In this document: piece after piece, positions 41,648 to 50,760 of the stretch
How positions within the stretch are numbered: position 1 is the first letter of the stretch
Layout: every line of letters begins with the position of its first letter
Assembly: GCF_004368785.1 (NCBI RefSeq)
Contig: NZ_SODM01000005.1
Span: 310,001-374,000 of the forward strand
Direction: 5' to 3'
DNA from: Flavobacterium sp. 270
GTDB taxonomy: Bacteria > Bacteroidota > Bacteroidia > Flavobacteriales > Flavobacteriaceae
DNA length: 64,000 nt
Notes under the pieces: generated by a model
The model's input: only the letters and a program-made list of their open reading frames with translations
Databases searched by the model: none
Told to the model about the DNA's origin: nothing
Made by a program: the position numbers and the translations under genes

Positions 41648-43207
41648 TTACTTCGCAATATTAACTGCTCTTGTTTCTCTAATTACAGTTACTTTAACCT
41701 GACCTGGATAAGTCATTTCTGTTTGTATTTTTTGTGAAATTTCAAAAGATAAGTTTGCTGCATTATCATCAGAAACTTTTTCACTTTCTACAATTACACG
41801 AAGTTCTCTACCTGCTTGAATAGCGTAAGCATTTTTTACACCATTAAATCCGTAAGCTACTTCTTCAAGATCTTTCAAACGTTGAATGTATGAATCCAGA
41901 ACCTGACGTCTAGCGCCTGGTCTAGCTCCGGAAATAGCATCACAAACCTGAATAATTGGAGATAATAATGATTTCATTTCAATCTCGTCGTGGTGAGCTC
42001 CAATTGCATTACAAACCTCTTCTTTTTCACCATATTTTTCAGCCCACTGCATACCTAGCAATGCGTGTGGTAAATCACTTTCTGTATCCGGCACTTTACC
42101 AATATCGTGAAGTAAACCAGCTCTTTTAGCCAATTTCACATTCAATCCTAACTCAGCAGCCATAATACCGCAAAGTTTAGAAACCTCTCTTGAGTGCTGT
42201 AATAAGTTTTGTCCGTAAGAAGAACGGTATTTCATTCTACCAACCACTTTTATCAATTCAGGGTGTAAACCGTGAATTCCTAAATCGATAACGGTACGTT
42301 TACCAACTTCGATAATTTCGTCGTCAATTTGTTTTGCTGTTTTAGCAACCACTTCTTCAATACGCGCCGGGTGAATACGTCCGTCAGTAACCAATTTGTG
42401 CAAAGACAAACGAGCAATTTCTCTACGAACAGGATCAAAACAAGAAAGGATAATAGCTTCTGGCGTATCATCAACAATGATTTCAACTCCTGTTGCAGCT
42501 TCTAATGCTCTAATGTTACGACCTTCACGACCAATAATTCTACCTTTTACGTCATCAGATTCAATGTTGAAAACAGAAACGCAATTTTCAACCGCTTCTT
42601 CTGTACCAACTCTTTGAATGGTATTGATGATGATTTTTTTAGCTTCTTGTTGTGCAGTAAGTTTTGCCTCTTCAATAGTATCCTGAATATGAGACATCGC
42701 TTTACTTTTAGCTTCAGCTTTTAAACCTTCTACTAATTGCTCTTTTGCTTCTTCGGCAGAAAGCCCAGAAATAACTTCAAGTTGTTGCAATTGACTTTTG
42801 TGTAATTTGTCAACTTCAGCTTGCTTTTTGTCTAGAACTTCAATTTTAGTGCTAAATTCTAATGTTTTAGCTTCAAAATCATCATTTACTTTTTTAGCTT
42901 TAGATAATTCGTTTGAAACCTGAGATTCTTTATCGCGAACTCTTTTTTCTACTTCCGCTACTTTTTTATCTCTGGCTAAAATAACTTGTTCGTGTTCTGA
43001 TTTAAGTTCGATAAAACGTTCTTTTGCCTGAAGGATTTTATCTTTTTTAATATTTTCAGCTTCTAAATTAGCGTCTTTTAAAATTGAAGAAGCTTCTTTT
43101 TTAGCGTTTTTGATGAGATTTGAAATATTGCTTTTTTCGATAATTTTAGCGATTGCAAAACCTGCTGCAATCCCTATTATACCTGAAATAATGATCGTTA
43201 TGTCCAT
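41648..43207 (-). CDS. rny: Ribonuclease Y
   Basis: 519 residues. One N-terminal membrane helix ([21 protein letters not shown]), a long coiled coil (~30-200), a KH domain with [20 protein letters not shown] (~228-247), and an HD domain with [23 protein letters not shown]. An endonuclease that starts mRNA decay, anchored to the inner membrane. Located just downstream of the 6S-like RNA and of zapA. The order coiled-coil protein, zapA, 6S RNA, rny is typical for the class. Confidence 0.96.
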   Translation of the reverse strand: MDITIIISGIIGIAAGFAIAKIIEKSNISNLIKNAKKEASSILKDANLEAENIKKDKILQAKERFIELKSEHEQVILARDKKVAEVEKRVRDKESQVSNELSKAKKVNDDFEAKTLEFSTKIEVLDKKQAEVDKLHKSQLQQLEVISGLSAEEAKEQLVEGLKAEAKSKAMSHIQDTIEEAKLTAQQEAKKIIINTIQRVGTEEAVENCVSVFNIESDDVKGRIIGREGRNIRALEAATGVEIIVDDTPEAIILSCFDPVRREIARLSLHKLVTDGRIHPARIEEVVAKTAKQIDDEIIEVGKRTVIDLGIHGLHPELIKVVGRMKYRSSYGQNLLQHSREVSKLCGIMAAELGLNVKLAKRAGLLHDIGKVPDTESDLPHALLGMQWAEKYGEKEEVCNAIGAHHDEIEMKSLLSPIIQVCDAISGARPGARRQVLDSYIQRLKDLEEVAYGFNGVKNAYAIQAGRELRVIVESEKVSDDNAANLSFEISQKIQTEMTYPGQVKVTVIRETRAVNIAK

Positions 43208-43234
43208 GTTTGTTAAAATTTATATATAAAAAAA

Positions 43235-43391
43235 GCCTACATTAATTGCTTGAATAAACTCGTAAAGACAAGTTTTGAGCTAACTCACTGTTCAAGTTTC
43301 CTCGCAATAAAGCGTGGCATGCTATAGTAGTGATGATTCGCTCATTCTAAATTGTTAGTGTTGAGTTTACCAATTGTGAACTAATGTAGGC
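43235..43391 (-). ncRNA. ssrS: 6S RNA (6S-Flavo type)
   Basis: 157 bases on the minus strand, between zapA and rny. The ends pair as GCCTACATTA / TAATGTAGGC (43391-43382 with 43244-43235), forming the closing stem of a long irregular hairpin; inside are several short pairable arms around a large central bulge. A T-tract at 43227-43234 acts as terminator. Position next to zapA is the classical locus of 6S RNA, and a 6S-Flavo class is known. The 5' end may lie a base or two further out. Binds RNA polymerase and mimics an open promoter (known of the class). Confidence 0.72.
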
Positions 43392-43417
43392 AGTATCTTA
43401 GTTTCTGTAAAGAACGT

Positions 43418-43711
43418 TTAATTTTCGAGATATTGATCTAAAAGCGAATTTAATCTTTTAATTCTTTCAATGGTTTCTTCGCCATCGATAGCGTTATCAA
43501 TTTGTTTTTGTTCTACCTGTGATGCAAATTGCAGGGCACACATAGCCAGTACATCTTGTTTGTCGCGAACTGCGTAACTTTCTTCGAATTGCTTGATCAT
43601 AGCATCAATTTTTTTAGAAGCACTTCTAAGCCCTTCTTCCTGAGACGGTTCAACCGTAAGCGGGTAAACTCTGTCTGCAATTGATATTTTTATTCTAAGC
43701 TTTCCGTCCAT
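43418..43711 (-). CDS. zapA: Cell division protein ZapA
   Basis: 97 residues. N-terminal beta-rich head (RIKISIADRVYPLTVEPSQEEGLRSASKKIDAMIKQFEESY) and a C-terminal coiled coil (QFASQVEQKQIDNAIDGEETIERIKRLNSLLDQYL), the ZapA arrangement. It crosslinks FtsZ filaments at mid-cell. The coiled-coil gene upstream starts at 44007 and ends 5 bases before zapA, so both are one operon. Confidence 0.92.
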   Translation of the reverse strand: MDGKLRIKISIADRVYPLTVEPSQEEGLRSASKKIDAMIKQFEESYAVRDKQDVLAMCALQFASQVEQKQIDNAIDGEETIERIKRLNSLLDQYLEN

Positions 43712-43716
43712 GTTTT

Positions 43717-44007
43717 CTAGTCTGATAGTTGTGCTATACAGTAATCAATTTCGCGAATTAATGAATTTATTTTAAGCTTTGTCTCTCTCTTGTTATTGTC
43801 GCTGCCGAGCAACGAATTGGCTATTTTAAGTGTTTCATATTGCTTCTTCAAAGCCTCCATTTCTTCAGATTGTTTCTGGATAATTTGCGCAGCTTTGGTC
43901 AATTCTAATCGTAATACCTGATTGTTTTTCTCTAAAGCTTTAGATTTCTCAAAAAGCTTTTCGACTTTATATTCAAGAGTATCAATTATTTCTGCAATTA
44001 CACTCAT
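43717..44007 (-). CDS. Coiled-coil protein, ZapB-like
   Basis: 96 residues, nearly all a heptad-rich coiled coil (AEIIDTLEYKVEKLFEKSKALEKNNQVLRLELTKAAQIIQKQSEEMEALKKQYETLKI). It precedes zapA by 5 bases. ZapB of other bacteria is a coiled coil that binds ZapA, so a division role is inferred from position and shape, not from clear homology. It is first in the operon and reads from a consensus promoter at 44036-44065. Confidence 0.75.
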   Translation of the reverse strand: MSVIAEIIDTLEYKVEKLFEKSKALEKNNQVLRLELTKAAQIIQKQSEEMEALKKQYETLKIANSLLGSDNNKRETKLKINSLIREIDYCIAQLSD

Positions 44008-44035
44008 TATAAATCCTATTCATTACTTAATCTTA

Positions 44036-44065
44036 CAAAGTTAATATTCCTTTTTATTAATGCAA
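44036..44065 (-). promoter_or_regulatory. Promoter of the ZapB-like/zapA operon
   Basis: On the minus strand TTG (44065-44063), 19 bases, TAACTTTG (44043-44036): consensus. It lies 28 bases ahead of the first ATG, and the transcript may run through the 6S RNA and rny. Confidence 0.75.
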
Positions 44066-44178
44066 TTTTTTATCGATTTTTTTGCATTAAAAATAAGCAA
44101 TGAGATGAAATTCAATCAATTGTGTTTTTATGAGTTTTATCTTCGGATTTTGCCTGTTAATTTTTTATCTTAGCAAAA

Positions 44179-45882
44179 ATGTTGCTCATGAGATTATCTA
44201 TACTTACCTTCCTGATTTATACTTCTATTTTTGCCCAAACGCAGTATCCTAAAGATTATTTTCGTCCGCCGCTAGATATACCGATGCAGCTTTCCGGGAA
44301 TTTTGGAGAATTAAGACCCAATCATTTTCATGCTGGTTTTGACTTAAAAACCAACCAGCGCGAGGGATTGAACGTTTATGCAATCGCAGACGGCTACGTT
44401 TCGAGAATAAAAATTTCTACTTTCGGAAACGGAAAATGTATTTATATCACGCATCCAAACGGATATACTTCTGTGTACGGACATTTGCAGACTACCGTTG
44501 GACCAATTCAGGATTATGTAAAAAAAGAACATTATGCCGCAAAAGCGTATGAAATTGAGTTTTTTCCTAAACCAAACGAACTTCCTATTACAAAAGGACA
44601 ATTAATTGCCCTTTCGGGAAATACGGGTTCTTCGGAAGGACCGCATTTGCATTTTGAAATTCGCGATTCAAAAACAGAATTCGTAATTAATCCTATATTT
44701 TTTGGTTTTGATCAAAATTTAAAAGACACCAAAAAGCCTACAATCTCAAGTTTGTATGTTTATCCGCTTTATAATTCAACCGTTAATCAATCGAAACAGC
44801 CTTTATTATTAAATATGGCGCTTCAAAAAGACGGAACTTATTTGGCCGGAAAAGTAAAAGCTAACGGAAGAATTGGTTTTGGAATTAATGCTGTTGATAA
44901 TGACGATGTTTCTCACAACAAAAACGGCGTTTTTAATGTTACCACTTTCGTGAATGGTGACCCAAATTTCAATTATCAGTTTAATACGTATTCATTTGAT
45001 GAAATGCGATATGTAAATGCATTGATAGATTATCCGAGATATAAAAAATCAGGACAGCGTGTGCAGAAACTTTTCATGAAAACACCTTTTGCGTTAAGCA
45101 TTATAAAAACAGATTCTCTGCGAGGTATTGTTAAGGCAGAACCAAATTTAGCCTCAGCATACAGAATTGAAGTTTCTGATTATTTCGGAAATTTAAGTAC
45201 TGTGAATGTTCCGATAGAATATGATAACGCGGCGCCGGTTGTAGAAGAAGCGCCAATAACTTCAAAATATTTCATTCGATACAATAAAGATTCCAATTTT
45301 GAAAAAGATAACATGTCTGTGTTTTTTCCTACAGGAACTTTTTATGACGATTTTAATATGGATTTTGATGTAAAAAACAATCGCATTTATATTCATGAAG
45401 ATATTGTTCCGGTACATTCAAATTTTACCATTACCATAAAAGACAGCACTTATGCTGAATCTTTGAAAGATAAAGTTTTTATCGCCAAAATCTCCGGAAA
45501 CAGCAGAAGTTATAACGGAACGATAAGAAAAGGAAATGTTTATACTGCTAAAGCAAAAGTTTTAGGACAATATGGTTTGGTGTTAGATACTATTCCGCCA
45601 GTTATAACAATTGCAAAACCAATTCAGGACAAATGGATTAGTGATGTTAAAAAAGTTGAATTTACTATTGGCGATTCACTGTCGGGAATAAAATCTTATA
45701 ACGGTTACTTAAACGGGAACTGGGTTTTGTTTGAATATGAAAATAAAACCAGAAAGATCACGCATGTTTTTGATGATGCACTTTTGGCAGAAGGAGCAAA
45801 TGATTTAAAAATTGAAGTGGTTGATAATGTAGGTAATTCTACTATCTTTGAAACTCATTTTTTTAGAAGTCAACAAAAATAA
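44179..45882 (+). CDS. M23 family metallopeptidase (LytM-type)
   Basis: 567 residues. Signal peptide to ~20 (YTSIFAQ). Peptidase domain ~30-190 with metal ligands in FGELRPNHFHAGFDLKTN (H...D) and GPHLHFEIRD (HxH), and active-site GYTSVYGHLQT. The remaining ~380 residues are beta-rich repeats of immunoglobulin-like strands, not obviously known. Cleaves peptidoglycan crosslinks in the periplasm or outside. A later ATG at 44188 would give a signal peptide starting MRLSILT and is also possible. It precedes a TonB receptor gene by 11 bases. Confidence 0.88.
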   Translation: MLLMRLSILTFLIYTSIFAQTQYPKDYFRPPLDIPMQLSGNFGELRPNHFHAGFDLKTNQREGLNVYAIADGYVSRIKISTFGNGKCIYITHPNGYTSVYGHLQTTVGPIQDYVKKEHYAAKAYEIEFFPKPNELPITKGQLIALSGNTGSSEGPHLHFEIRDSKTEFVINPIFFGFDQNLKDTKKPTISSLYVYPLYNSTVNQSKQPLLLNMALQKDGTYLAGKVKANGRIGFGINAVDNDDVSHNKNGVFNVTTFVNGDPNFNYQFNTYSFDEMRYVNALIDYPRYKKSGQRVQKLFMKTPFALSIIKTDSLRGIVKAEPNLASAYRIEVSDYFGNLSTVNVPIEYDNAAPVVEEAPITSKYFIRYNKDSNFEKDNMSVFFPTGTFYDDFNMDFDVKNNRIYIHEDIVPVHSNFTITIKDSTYAESLKDKVFIAKISGNSRSYNGTIRKGNVYTAKAKVLGQYGLVLDTIPPVITIAKPIQDKWISDVKKVEFTIGDSLSGIKSYNGYLNGNWVLFEYENKTRKITHVFDDALLAEGANDLKIEVVDNVGNSTIFETHFFRSQQK

Positions 45883-45893
45883 AACCCAGGCAT

Positions 45894-48359
45894 TTGAATA
45901 ATAAACGGTTAATATTCGGGATTCTTTTTTTATGCATAAGTTATATTTCTTTTGCTCAAAAAGCACATATAAAAGGAGTTATTCTAGATGTCGAAAATCA
46001 TCCGGTTGCTGATGTAAATGTTTCTTCTTTAGGAGTTTCGGTACAATCGGATTCAAATGGTGTTTTCGAAATTGATGTGCCTTCAAACAAAAAAGTTTCC
46101 TTAATTTTTACTCATATTTCATTAAAAATGATGAGTTTAACGGTTAGTTTAAAACCGAATGAAATTTTTATTTTTAATCCTGTTATGAACAATTCCCAAG
46201 AACAAATGGGAGAAGTTTTTGTAAGTTCGAAAAACAAAAAACGGGTTCAGGGAATTGTAAATATCGATCAAACTACTATAAAGAAAATTCCAGGTGCCAA
46301 TGCCGGAATCGAAAATATTTTAAAAACACTTCCCGGCGTAAATTCAAATAACGAATTGAGTACGCAATACGCAGTTCGCGGTGGTAATTACGACGAAAAT
46401 TTAGTTTATGTAAATGAAGTCGAAGTTTACCGTCCGTTTTTAATTCGTTCAGGACAGCAGGAAGGCTTAAGTTTTACCAATACCGATTTGGTGCAGAATG
46501 TTGATTTTTCTGCGGGTGGATTTCAGGCAAAATTTGGTGATAAATTATCGTCTGTTTTAGATATTACTTATAGAAAACCAACCGAATTTGGCGCTTCATT
46601 AGAAGCGAGTTTATTGGGAGGAAGTGCTTCTGTTGATCTTGTTTCTAAAAATAAAAAATGGTCTGCCGTGACCGGATTTAGATATAGAAATAATAGTCTG
46701 CTCGTTAATAGTCAGGATACAGAAACCAATTATACGCCGACTTTTGTTGATGTTCAGACGAATATTAATTATGATATTTCAGAAAAATGGCAAATGAGCT
46801 TTTTAGGAAATATTTCGCAGAATAAATATTTATATGAGCCTTTAACACGCGAAACGAAATTTGGAACAATAGATCAGCCAATGGCGCTTGCGGTTTATTA
46901 TGACGGAAAAGAAAGAGACCAATACGATACTTATTTTGGTGCTTTAAAAACGACTTACAAAGTTTCTCCCGATTTTACTTTAAAATTAATAGGCTCTTTA
47001 TTTCATACTACAGAAGAAGAGCACTTTGATATTTTGGCACAATACCGATTAGGAAATGCAAACTCAGATGAAGCGACCACAATTGATGATGTTGAGTTTA
47101 CTCGTGGTATTGGTTCACAATTGAATCATGCCCGAAATGATTTAGACGCTTTAATCGCTAATATCGAAATTAAAGGTTTTAAGGAATGGAGAGACAGCCA
47201 ATTAGAATTTGGTTTAAAATACACTAGAGAATCTATTCGTGATAGAGTAGTAGAGTGGGAAGTAATAGATTCGGCAGGGTTTTCTATAAATCCGCCAATT
47301 GTTAATCTACCAGAAAACAATCAGCCTTACGAACCTTATACAGGGCCTTTATTGCCGTATCAGGATGTTCGCGCAACGAATTTCAATACCATAAATAGAT
47401 TTTCGGGTTACGCACAATTCAATCAAAAAGCAGATTTAGGTTCCAATCAGGTTTGGTATAATCTTGGGGCTCGTTTCCAAAGTTGGAATGTTGATGGCGC
47501 CGCTGTTGAAGGAAAAAATCAAATCGTTTTTAGTCCGCGAGCTCAATTTGCCATAAAACCAGATTGGGATATAGATATGATTTTCAGGCTTTCGGGCGGA
47601 TTGTATTATCAACCTCCTTTTTATAGAGAATTAAGAGATTTAGACGGAGTTGTAAATCCAAATGTAAAAGCACAAGAATCAGTACACATTGTTTTGAGTA
47701 ACGATTATAATTTTAAAATGTGGGATCGTCCATTTAAATGGGTTACAGAAGTGTATTATAAATCACTTTCGGATGTAAATACGTATTCTATTGATAATGT
47801 TAGAATTCGCTATGTTGCCAATAATAATGCAAAAGCGTATGCACAAGGTTTAGATTTTAGACTGAATGGAGAATTTGTTCCCGGAACAGAATCCTGGATA
47901 AGTTTTGGTTATTTAAAAACAGAAGAAAATTACGAAGACAAAGGATATATTGCGCGTCCGACAGACCAGCGTTTAAAATTTGCAATGTTGTTTCAGGATT
48001 ATATGCCCAATATTCCGAGTGTAAAAGTATATTTAAATCTAGTTTACAATACTGGCCTGCCAGGTGGATCGCCTTCTTATTCTGATCCCTATTTATATCA
48101 AAACAGACTTAATGATTACCGAAGAGCCGATATTGGTTTTGCTAAAGTTTTTGTTGACAGCAGTACGCAGCTTACTAAAACAAGCTGGCTTAAAAACTTT
48201 AAAGAATTATCTATTGGTCTTGAAATTTTTAATATTTTCAACAATCAAAACGCTATTACGAATACCTGGGTACGCGATGTGTATTCCAAAAATCAATATG
48301 CAATTCCAAATTATATGACTTCAAGAGTTTTTAACGTTAAGTTGAATGCGAGGTTATGA
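45894..48359 (+). CDS. TonB-dependent receptor, TTG start
   Basis: 821 residues. The signal peptide NNKRLIFGILFLCISYISFAQ is only in frame from a TTG at 45894; the next in-frame Met lies inside the second domain, so TTG is required. Order: carboxypeptidase-regulatory-like Ig domain ~22-100 (IKGVILDVENHPVADVNVSSLG), plug ~120-225 (IPGANAGIENILKTLPGVNSNNELSTQYAVRGGNYDENLVYVNEVEVYRPF), and a barrel ending VFNVKLNARL. No STN domain, so no signalling role. It follows the M23 gene by 11 bases and overlaps the next gene by ATGA. Ligand unknown. Confidence 0.9.
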   Translation: MNNKRLIFGILFLCISYISFAQKAHIKGVILDVENHPVADVNVSSLGVSVQSDSNGVFEIDVPSNKKVSLIFTHISLKMMSLTVSLKPNEIFIFNPVMNNSQEQMGEVFVSSKNKKRVQGIVNIDQTTIKKIPGANAGIENILKTLPGVNSNNELSTQYAVRGGNYDENLVYVNEVEVYRPFLIRSGQQEGLSFTNTDLVQNVDFSAGGFQAKFGDKLSSVLDITYRKPTEFGASLEASLLGGSASVDLVSKNKKWSAVTGFRYRNNSLLVNSQDTETNYTPTFVDVQTNINYDISEKWQMSFLGNISQNKYLYEPLTRETKFGTIDQPMALAVYYDGKERDQYDTYFGALKTTYKVSPDFTLKLIGSLFHTTEEEHFDILAQYRLGNANSDEATTIDDVEFTRGIGSQLNHARNDLDALIANIEIKGFKEWRDSQLEFGLKYTRESIRDRVVEWEVIDSAGFSINPPIVNLPENNQPYEPYTGPLLPYQDVRATNFNTINRFSGYAQFNQKADLGSNQVWYNLGARFQSWNVDGAAVEGKNQIVFSPRAQFAIKPDWDIDMIFRLSGGLYYQPPFYRELRDLDGVVNPNVKAQESVHIVLSNDYNFKMWDRPFKWVTEVYYKSLSDVNTYSIDNVRIRYVANNNAKAYAQGLDFRLNGEFVPGTESWISFGYLKTEENYEDKGYIARPTDQRLKFAMLFQDYMPNIPSVKVYLNLVYNTGLPGGSPSYSDPYLYQNRLNDYRRADIGFAKVFVDSSTQLTKTSWLKNFKELSIGLEIFNIFNNQNAITNTWVRDVYSKNQYAIPNYMTSRVFNVKLNARL

Positions 48360-48979
48360 TAAAAAAACGGAAGAGAATTTTTTATGTTCCTGGATTGATT
48401 TCTTTGATTTTTATTCCGTTATTGTTTTTGCTTCACTTTTATCAAACTGATTATCTTCATGATATTAAGGGATTAGATGTGAACTTTAGAAATAATGAAT
48501 CTTTTATAACAAATAAGGTTAAAGATTTAAGAAAGTATAAAGTTTTTGCTTTTGAAAGATCTATAAAATATAATAATGACAGCTTAAATAAATTACGCTT
48601 TTCTTTGAAAAAACTAAGAAGGGATAATGATACAATTAATGGAATTAGAGTTCATTTTGGAAAAAAAATGGATTACGAGGTTTTTGTTGAAGTTGTAGAT
48701 ATTCTTTATACAGAAAATATTTCAACTTGGATGCTTTATAATGATGACATTTGGATTTTTGAACGTCCCAAACGTGAAGATGTTGAAACAATTAAAGAAA
48801 AAGCACAGAAATCCTGTATCTGCTATATTGATCACAGTTGGGGAAAGCGACAAAGAGAGGAGGAATATAGAAAGCTTCAGGATAACTATAAAAATTATTG
48901 GATTTTATTTCTTGGCTATTTCGGCATTGTACTTCTCAATATCTTTGCTCTAGTAAAATTCAATAAAAATAAATATTAA
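48356..48979 (+). CDS. Hypothetical membrane protein with N- and C-terminal helices
   Basis: 207 residues. Two membrane helices frame a soluble middle: LISLIFIPLLFLLHFY (~14-30) and YWILFLGYFGIVLLNIFALVKF (~180-202). The middle (KYNNDSLNKLRFSLKKLRRDNDTINGIRVHFGKKMDYEVFVEVVDIL) is unlike any family I know. Its ATG overlaps the TonB receptor stop by 4 bases (ATGA), strong evidence that it is translated. Confidence 0.75.
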   Translation: MIKKRKRIFYVPGLISLIFIPLLFLLHFYQTDYLHDIKGLDVNFRNNESFITNKVKDLRKYKVFAFERSIKYNNDSLNKLRFSLKKLRRDNDTINGIRVHFGKKMDYEVFVEVVDILYTENISTWMLYNDDIWIFERPKREDVETIKEKAQKSCICYIDHSWGKRQREEEYRKLQDNYKNYWILFLGYFGIVLLNIFALVKFNKNKY

Positions 48980-49022
48980 AATCAAAAACCCTATATTTGA
49001 TAACCGAATATAATTGATGCAG

Positions 49023-49745
49023 ATGAAAAATTATTTAAAATATATAGCCTTAGTAATCATCGGAACTTTAGGAAGTTGTCGTGAGGAAGTTCAAAAGCCA
49101 AAAGTAATTTATGATGCAGCCAGTAAAGCTGGTGTACTTCCTAAAACTGATTCTACACAGATAGAAGTGGCAGATTTGCCAATTCAGATGGAAGGAACCA
49201 ATTATTTAATTCATCCGGTTGGAGATTTAAGAGTGTACGAAAAAGGATCAAAAGCCCGTTACGGATCTTCGAGTGTAAATGATGTAAGTTTTACAATTTC
49301 GAATTTAGGCGAATATGAAATTACAGGTTATTTGCAGAATCTAAAATTTCAAAAAGTAGATTCAGATTCAATTCATGCTTTAACAGATAAACCTGTTTTG
49401 ATTTTAACAGCTACTTATTTAAAACCCGTTGCCGATAAAACTAAAAACCAAGTTGTAGTTTATACGCTGGCTGATGCAGATACCAATAAAGACGGAAAAA
49501 TTGATACAAGTGATATTAAAACATTGTATTTAAGTGATATCAGCGGAGAAAATTTCACAAAGGTTTCTGAAGATTTTCAGGAATTAGTAGATTGGAGTTT
49601 AATTGATTCTAAAAGCCGTTTGTATTTTAGAACAATTGAAGATACCAACCAAAACGGACAGTTTGATAAAAACGATGTATTACATTATAACTATATAGAT
49701 TTAGCTTCTAAAAAATGGGAAGTGAAGGCTTATAAGCCGATCTAA
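49023..49745 (+). CDS. Hypothetical lipoprotein with two EF-hand/dockerin-like calcium loops
   Basis: 240 residues from the ATG at 49023 (ATG at 49017 and a TTG at 49014 also possible; the shortest gives a standard signal peptide KNYLKYIALVIIGTLGSC, Cys about 18). Residues ~150-225 carry DADTNKDGKIDTSDI and DTNQNGQFDKNDV, two loops matching the D-x-D/N-x-D-G-x-I-x-x-x-D pattern of dockerin/EF-hand calcium sites. The first half is beta-rich and unknown. A TATATTTG box lies at 48992-48999, so this gene may have its own promoter. Confidence 0.75.
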   Translation: MKNYLKYIALVIIGTLGSCREEVQKPKVIYDAASKAGVLPKTDSTQIEVADLPIQMEGTNYLIHPVGDLRVYEKGSKARYGSSSVNDVSFTISNLGEYEITGYLQNLKFQKVDSDSIHALTDKPVLILTATYLKPVADKTKNQVVVYTLADADTNKDGKIDTSDIKTLYLSDISGENFTKVSEDFQELVDWSLIDSKSRLYFRTIEDTNQNGQFDKNDVLHYNYIDLASKKWEVKAYKPI

Positions 49746-49751
49746 GATGCG

Positions 49752-49922
49752 AAGGTTCTAAGTTTCTGAGGTACTAAGTTTTTTTGACACAAATTATATA
49801 GATCAAAACGATTATATTATTACTTTAAAAAAAACATTTGAAAAATTAAGTCTTAATTTTTCAAATGTTTTTTTTATGCCGCGGAATTAAAAAATCTTAG
49901 TACCTCAGAAACTTAGAACCTT
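49752..49922. repeat. Perfect 27-bp inverted repeat around a terminator
   Basis: The arms 49752-49778 (AAGGTTCTAAGTTTCTGAGG...) and 49896-49922 are exact reverse complements. Nested inside is the strong hairpin at 49829-49874. The arm shares words with the spacer at 30780-30950. Confidence 0.88.
49829..49874 (+). terminator. Terminator inside the 27-bp inverted repeat
   Basis: AAAACATTTGAAAAATTAAG pairs with its complement CTTAATTTTTCAAATGTTTT, 1-base loop, then TTTT. It follows the lipoprotein by about 84 bases and lies within the outer inverted pair. Confidence 0.82.
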
Positions 49923-49928
49923 AGTATC

Positions 49929-50630
49929 TTAGATTAATATATCACTTTCTAAATCAGATTTTTCGATTTCAAAACCAAAATCTAATCTTTCTACCAATTC
50001 GATTACTAGCTTTTTGTACCAGTTTTCAGATTTAGGATGAATGTATATTTTTTCAATTAACTGGTTGATATCAACATTGATTTTCAATCCGTCATTTAGT
50101 TTTATGGTACTTTTGGAAGTATCAGTTAAAATACGGACTTCACGTTCGTATTGAAAACTTTTTCTTTTGAATAAAAACGGAAAAAACAAATCATCAAACG
50201 GAATGTATTCTTTTCTGTAATCGATATAATTTACCTCGCCAATATACTGATCAAAATTATTTTCTGGTTTTAATGCTTTTTGCAATCTTCCAATTGTAGA
50301 CTGAATTGCTAAACCTTCGCTGTTTTGAGTGAAAATCTGCCACATTGCAAAAGATTCATATTCGTTAATATGCCAGCTGCTTATAGCTACTTTTTCTCGG
50401 TGTGTTTTGTAATAATTTAAAAAGTCGGGATTATCGATTGCGAGTTTTTTAATCTCCTCGTAAGTAGGTTCGCTAAAAGTGCCTTCGTACTGATCTTCAA
50501 ATTTATCAGAACGCGACATAAATAACTTTCGCGAAAGCAGTAAATCAAGAAATTTAGATAAGTCTAAGTATTTCCAAACAACAGTATCTGGATCTTCCGG
50601 CAGTTTTATGTTGGGATTGTTAAGATACAT
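49929..50630 (-). CDS. DUF2971 family protein
   Basis: 233 residues. WKYLDLSKFLDLLLSRKLFMSRSDKFEDQYEGTFSEPTYEE (N-terminal third) and the middle SSWHINEYESFAMWQIFTQNSEGLAIQSTIGRLQ plus KRKSFQYEREVRIL are the DUF2971 pattern. The family is found beside phage-defence and toxin genes in many bacteria but its role is unknown; none of those genes is near. Cytosolic, no membrane segment. Confidence 0.87.
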   Translation of the reverse strand: MYLNNPNIKLPEDPDTVVWKYLDLSKFLDLLLSRKLFMSRSDKFEDQYEGTFSEPTYEEIKKLAIDNPDFLNYYKTHREKVAISSWHINEYESFAMWQIFTQNSEGLAIQSTIGRLQKALKPENNFDQYIGEVNYIDYRKEYIPFDDLFFPFLFKRKSFQYEREVRILTDTSKSTIKLNDGLKINVDINQLIEKIYIHPKSENWYKKLVIELVERLDFGFEIEKSDLESDILI

Positions 50631-50682
50631 TGGCAGTGATTTAAGCGATAAATCGTTATCTGTATCTAAGTTAAAAAAATAA

Positions 50683-50732
50683 ACACAGATTAAAAAAATT
50701 AAAATGAGTTTTAATAATTCTTTAATCTGTGT
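50683..50732. repeat. Short inverted repeat ACACAGATTAAA
   Basis: ACACAGATTAAA (50683-50694) pairs exactly with TTTAATCTGTGT (50721-50732), 26-base middle. Shorter and simpler than the other spacer repeats, between DUF2971 and the exporter. Confidence 0.6.
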
Positions 50733-50760
50733 AAATCTAATTTGGTAATAAAGCTGAATC

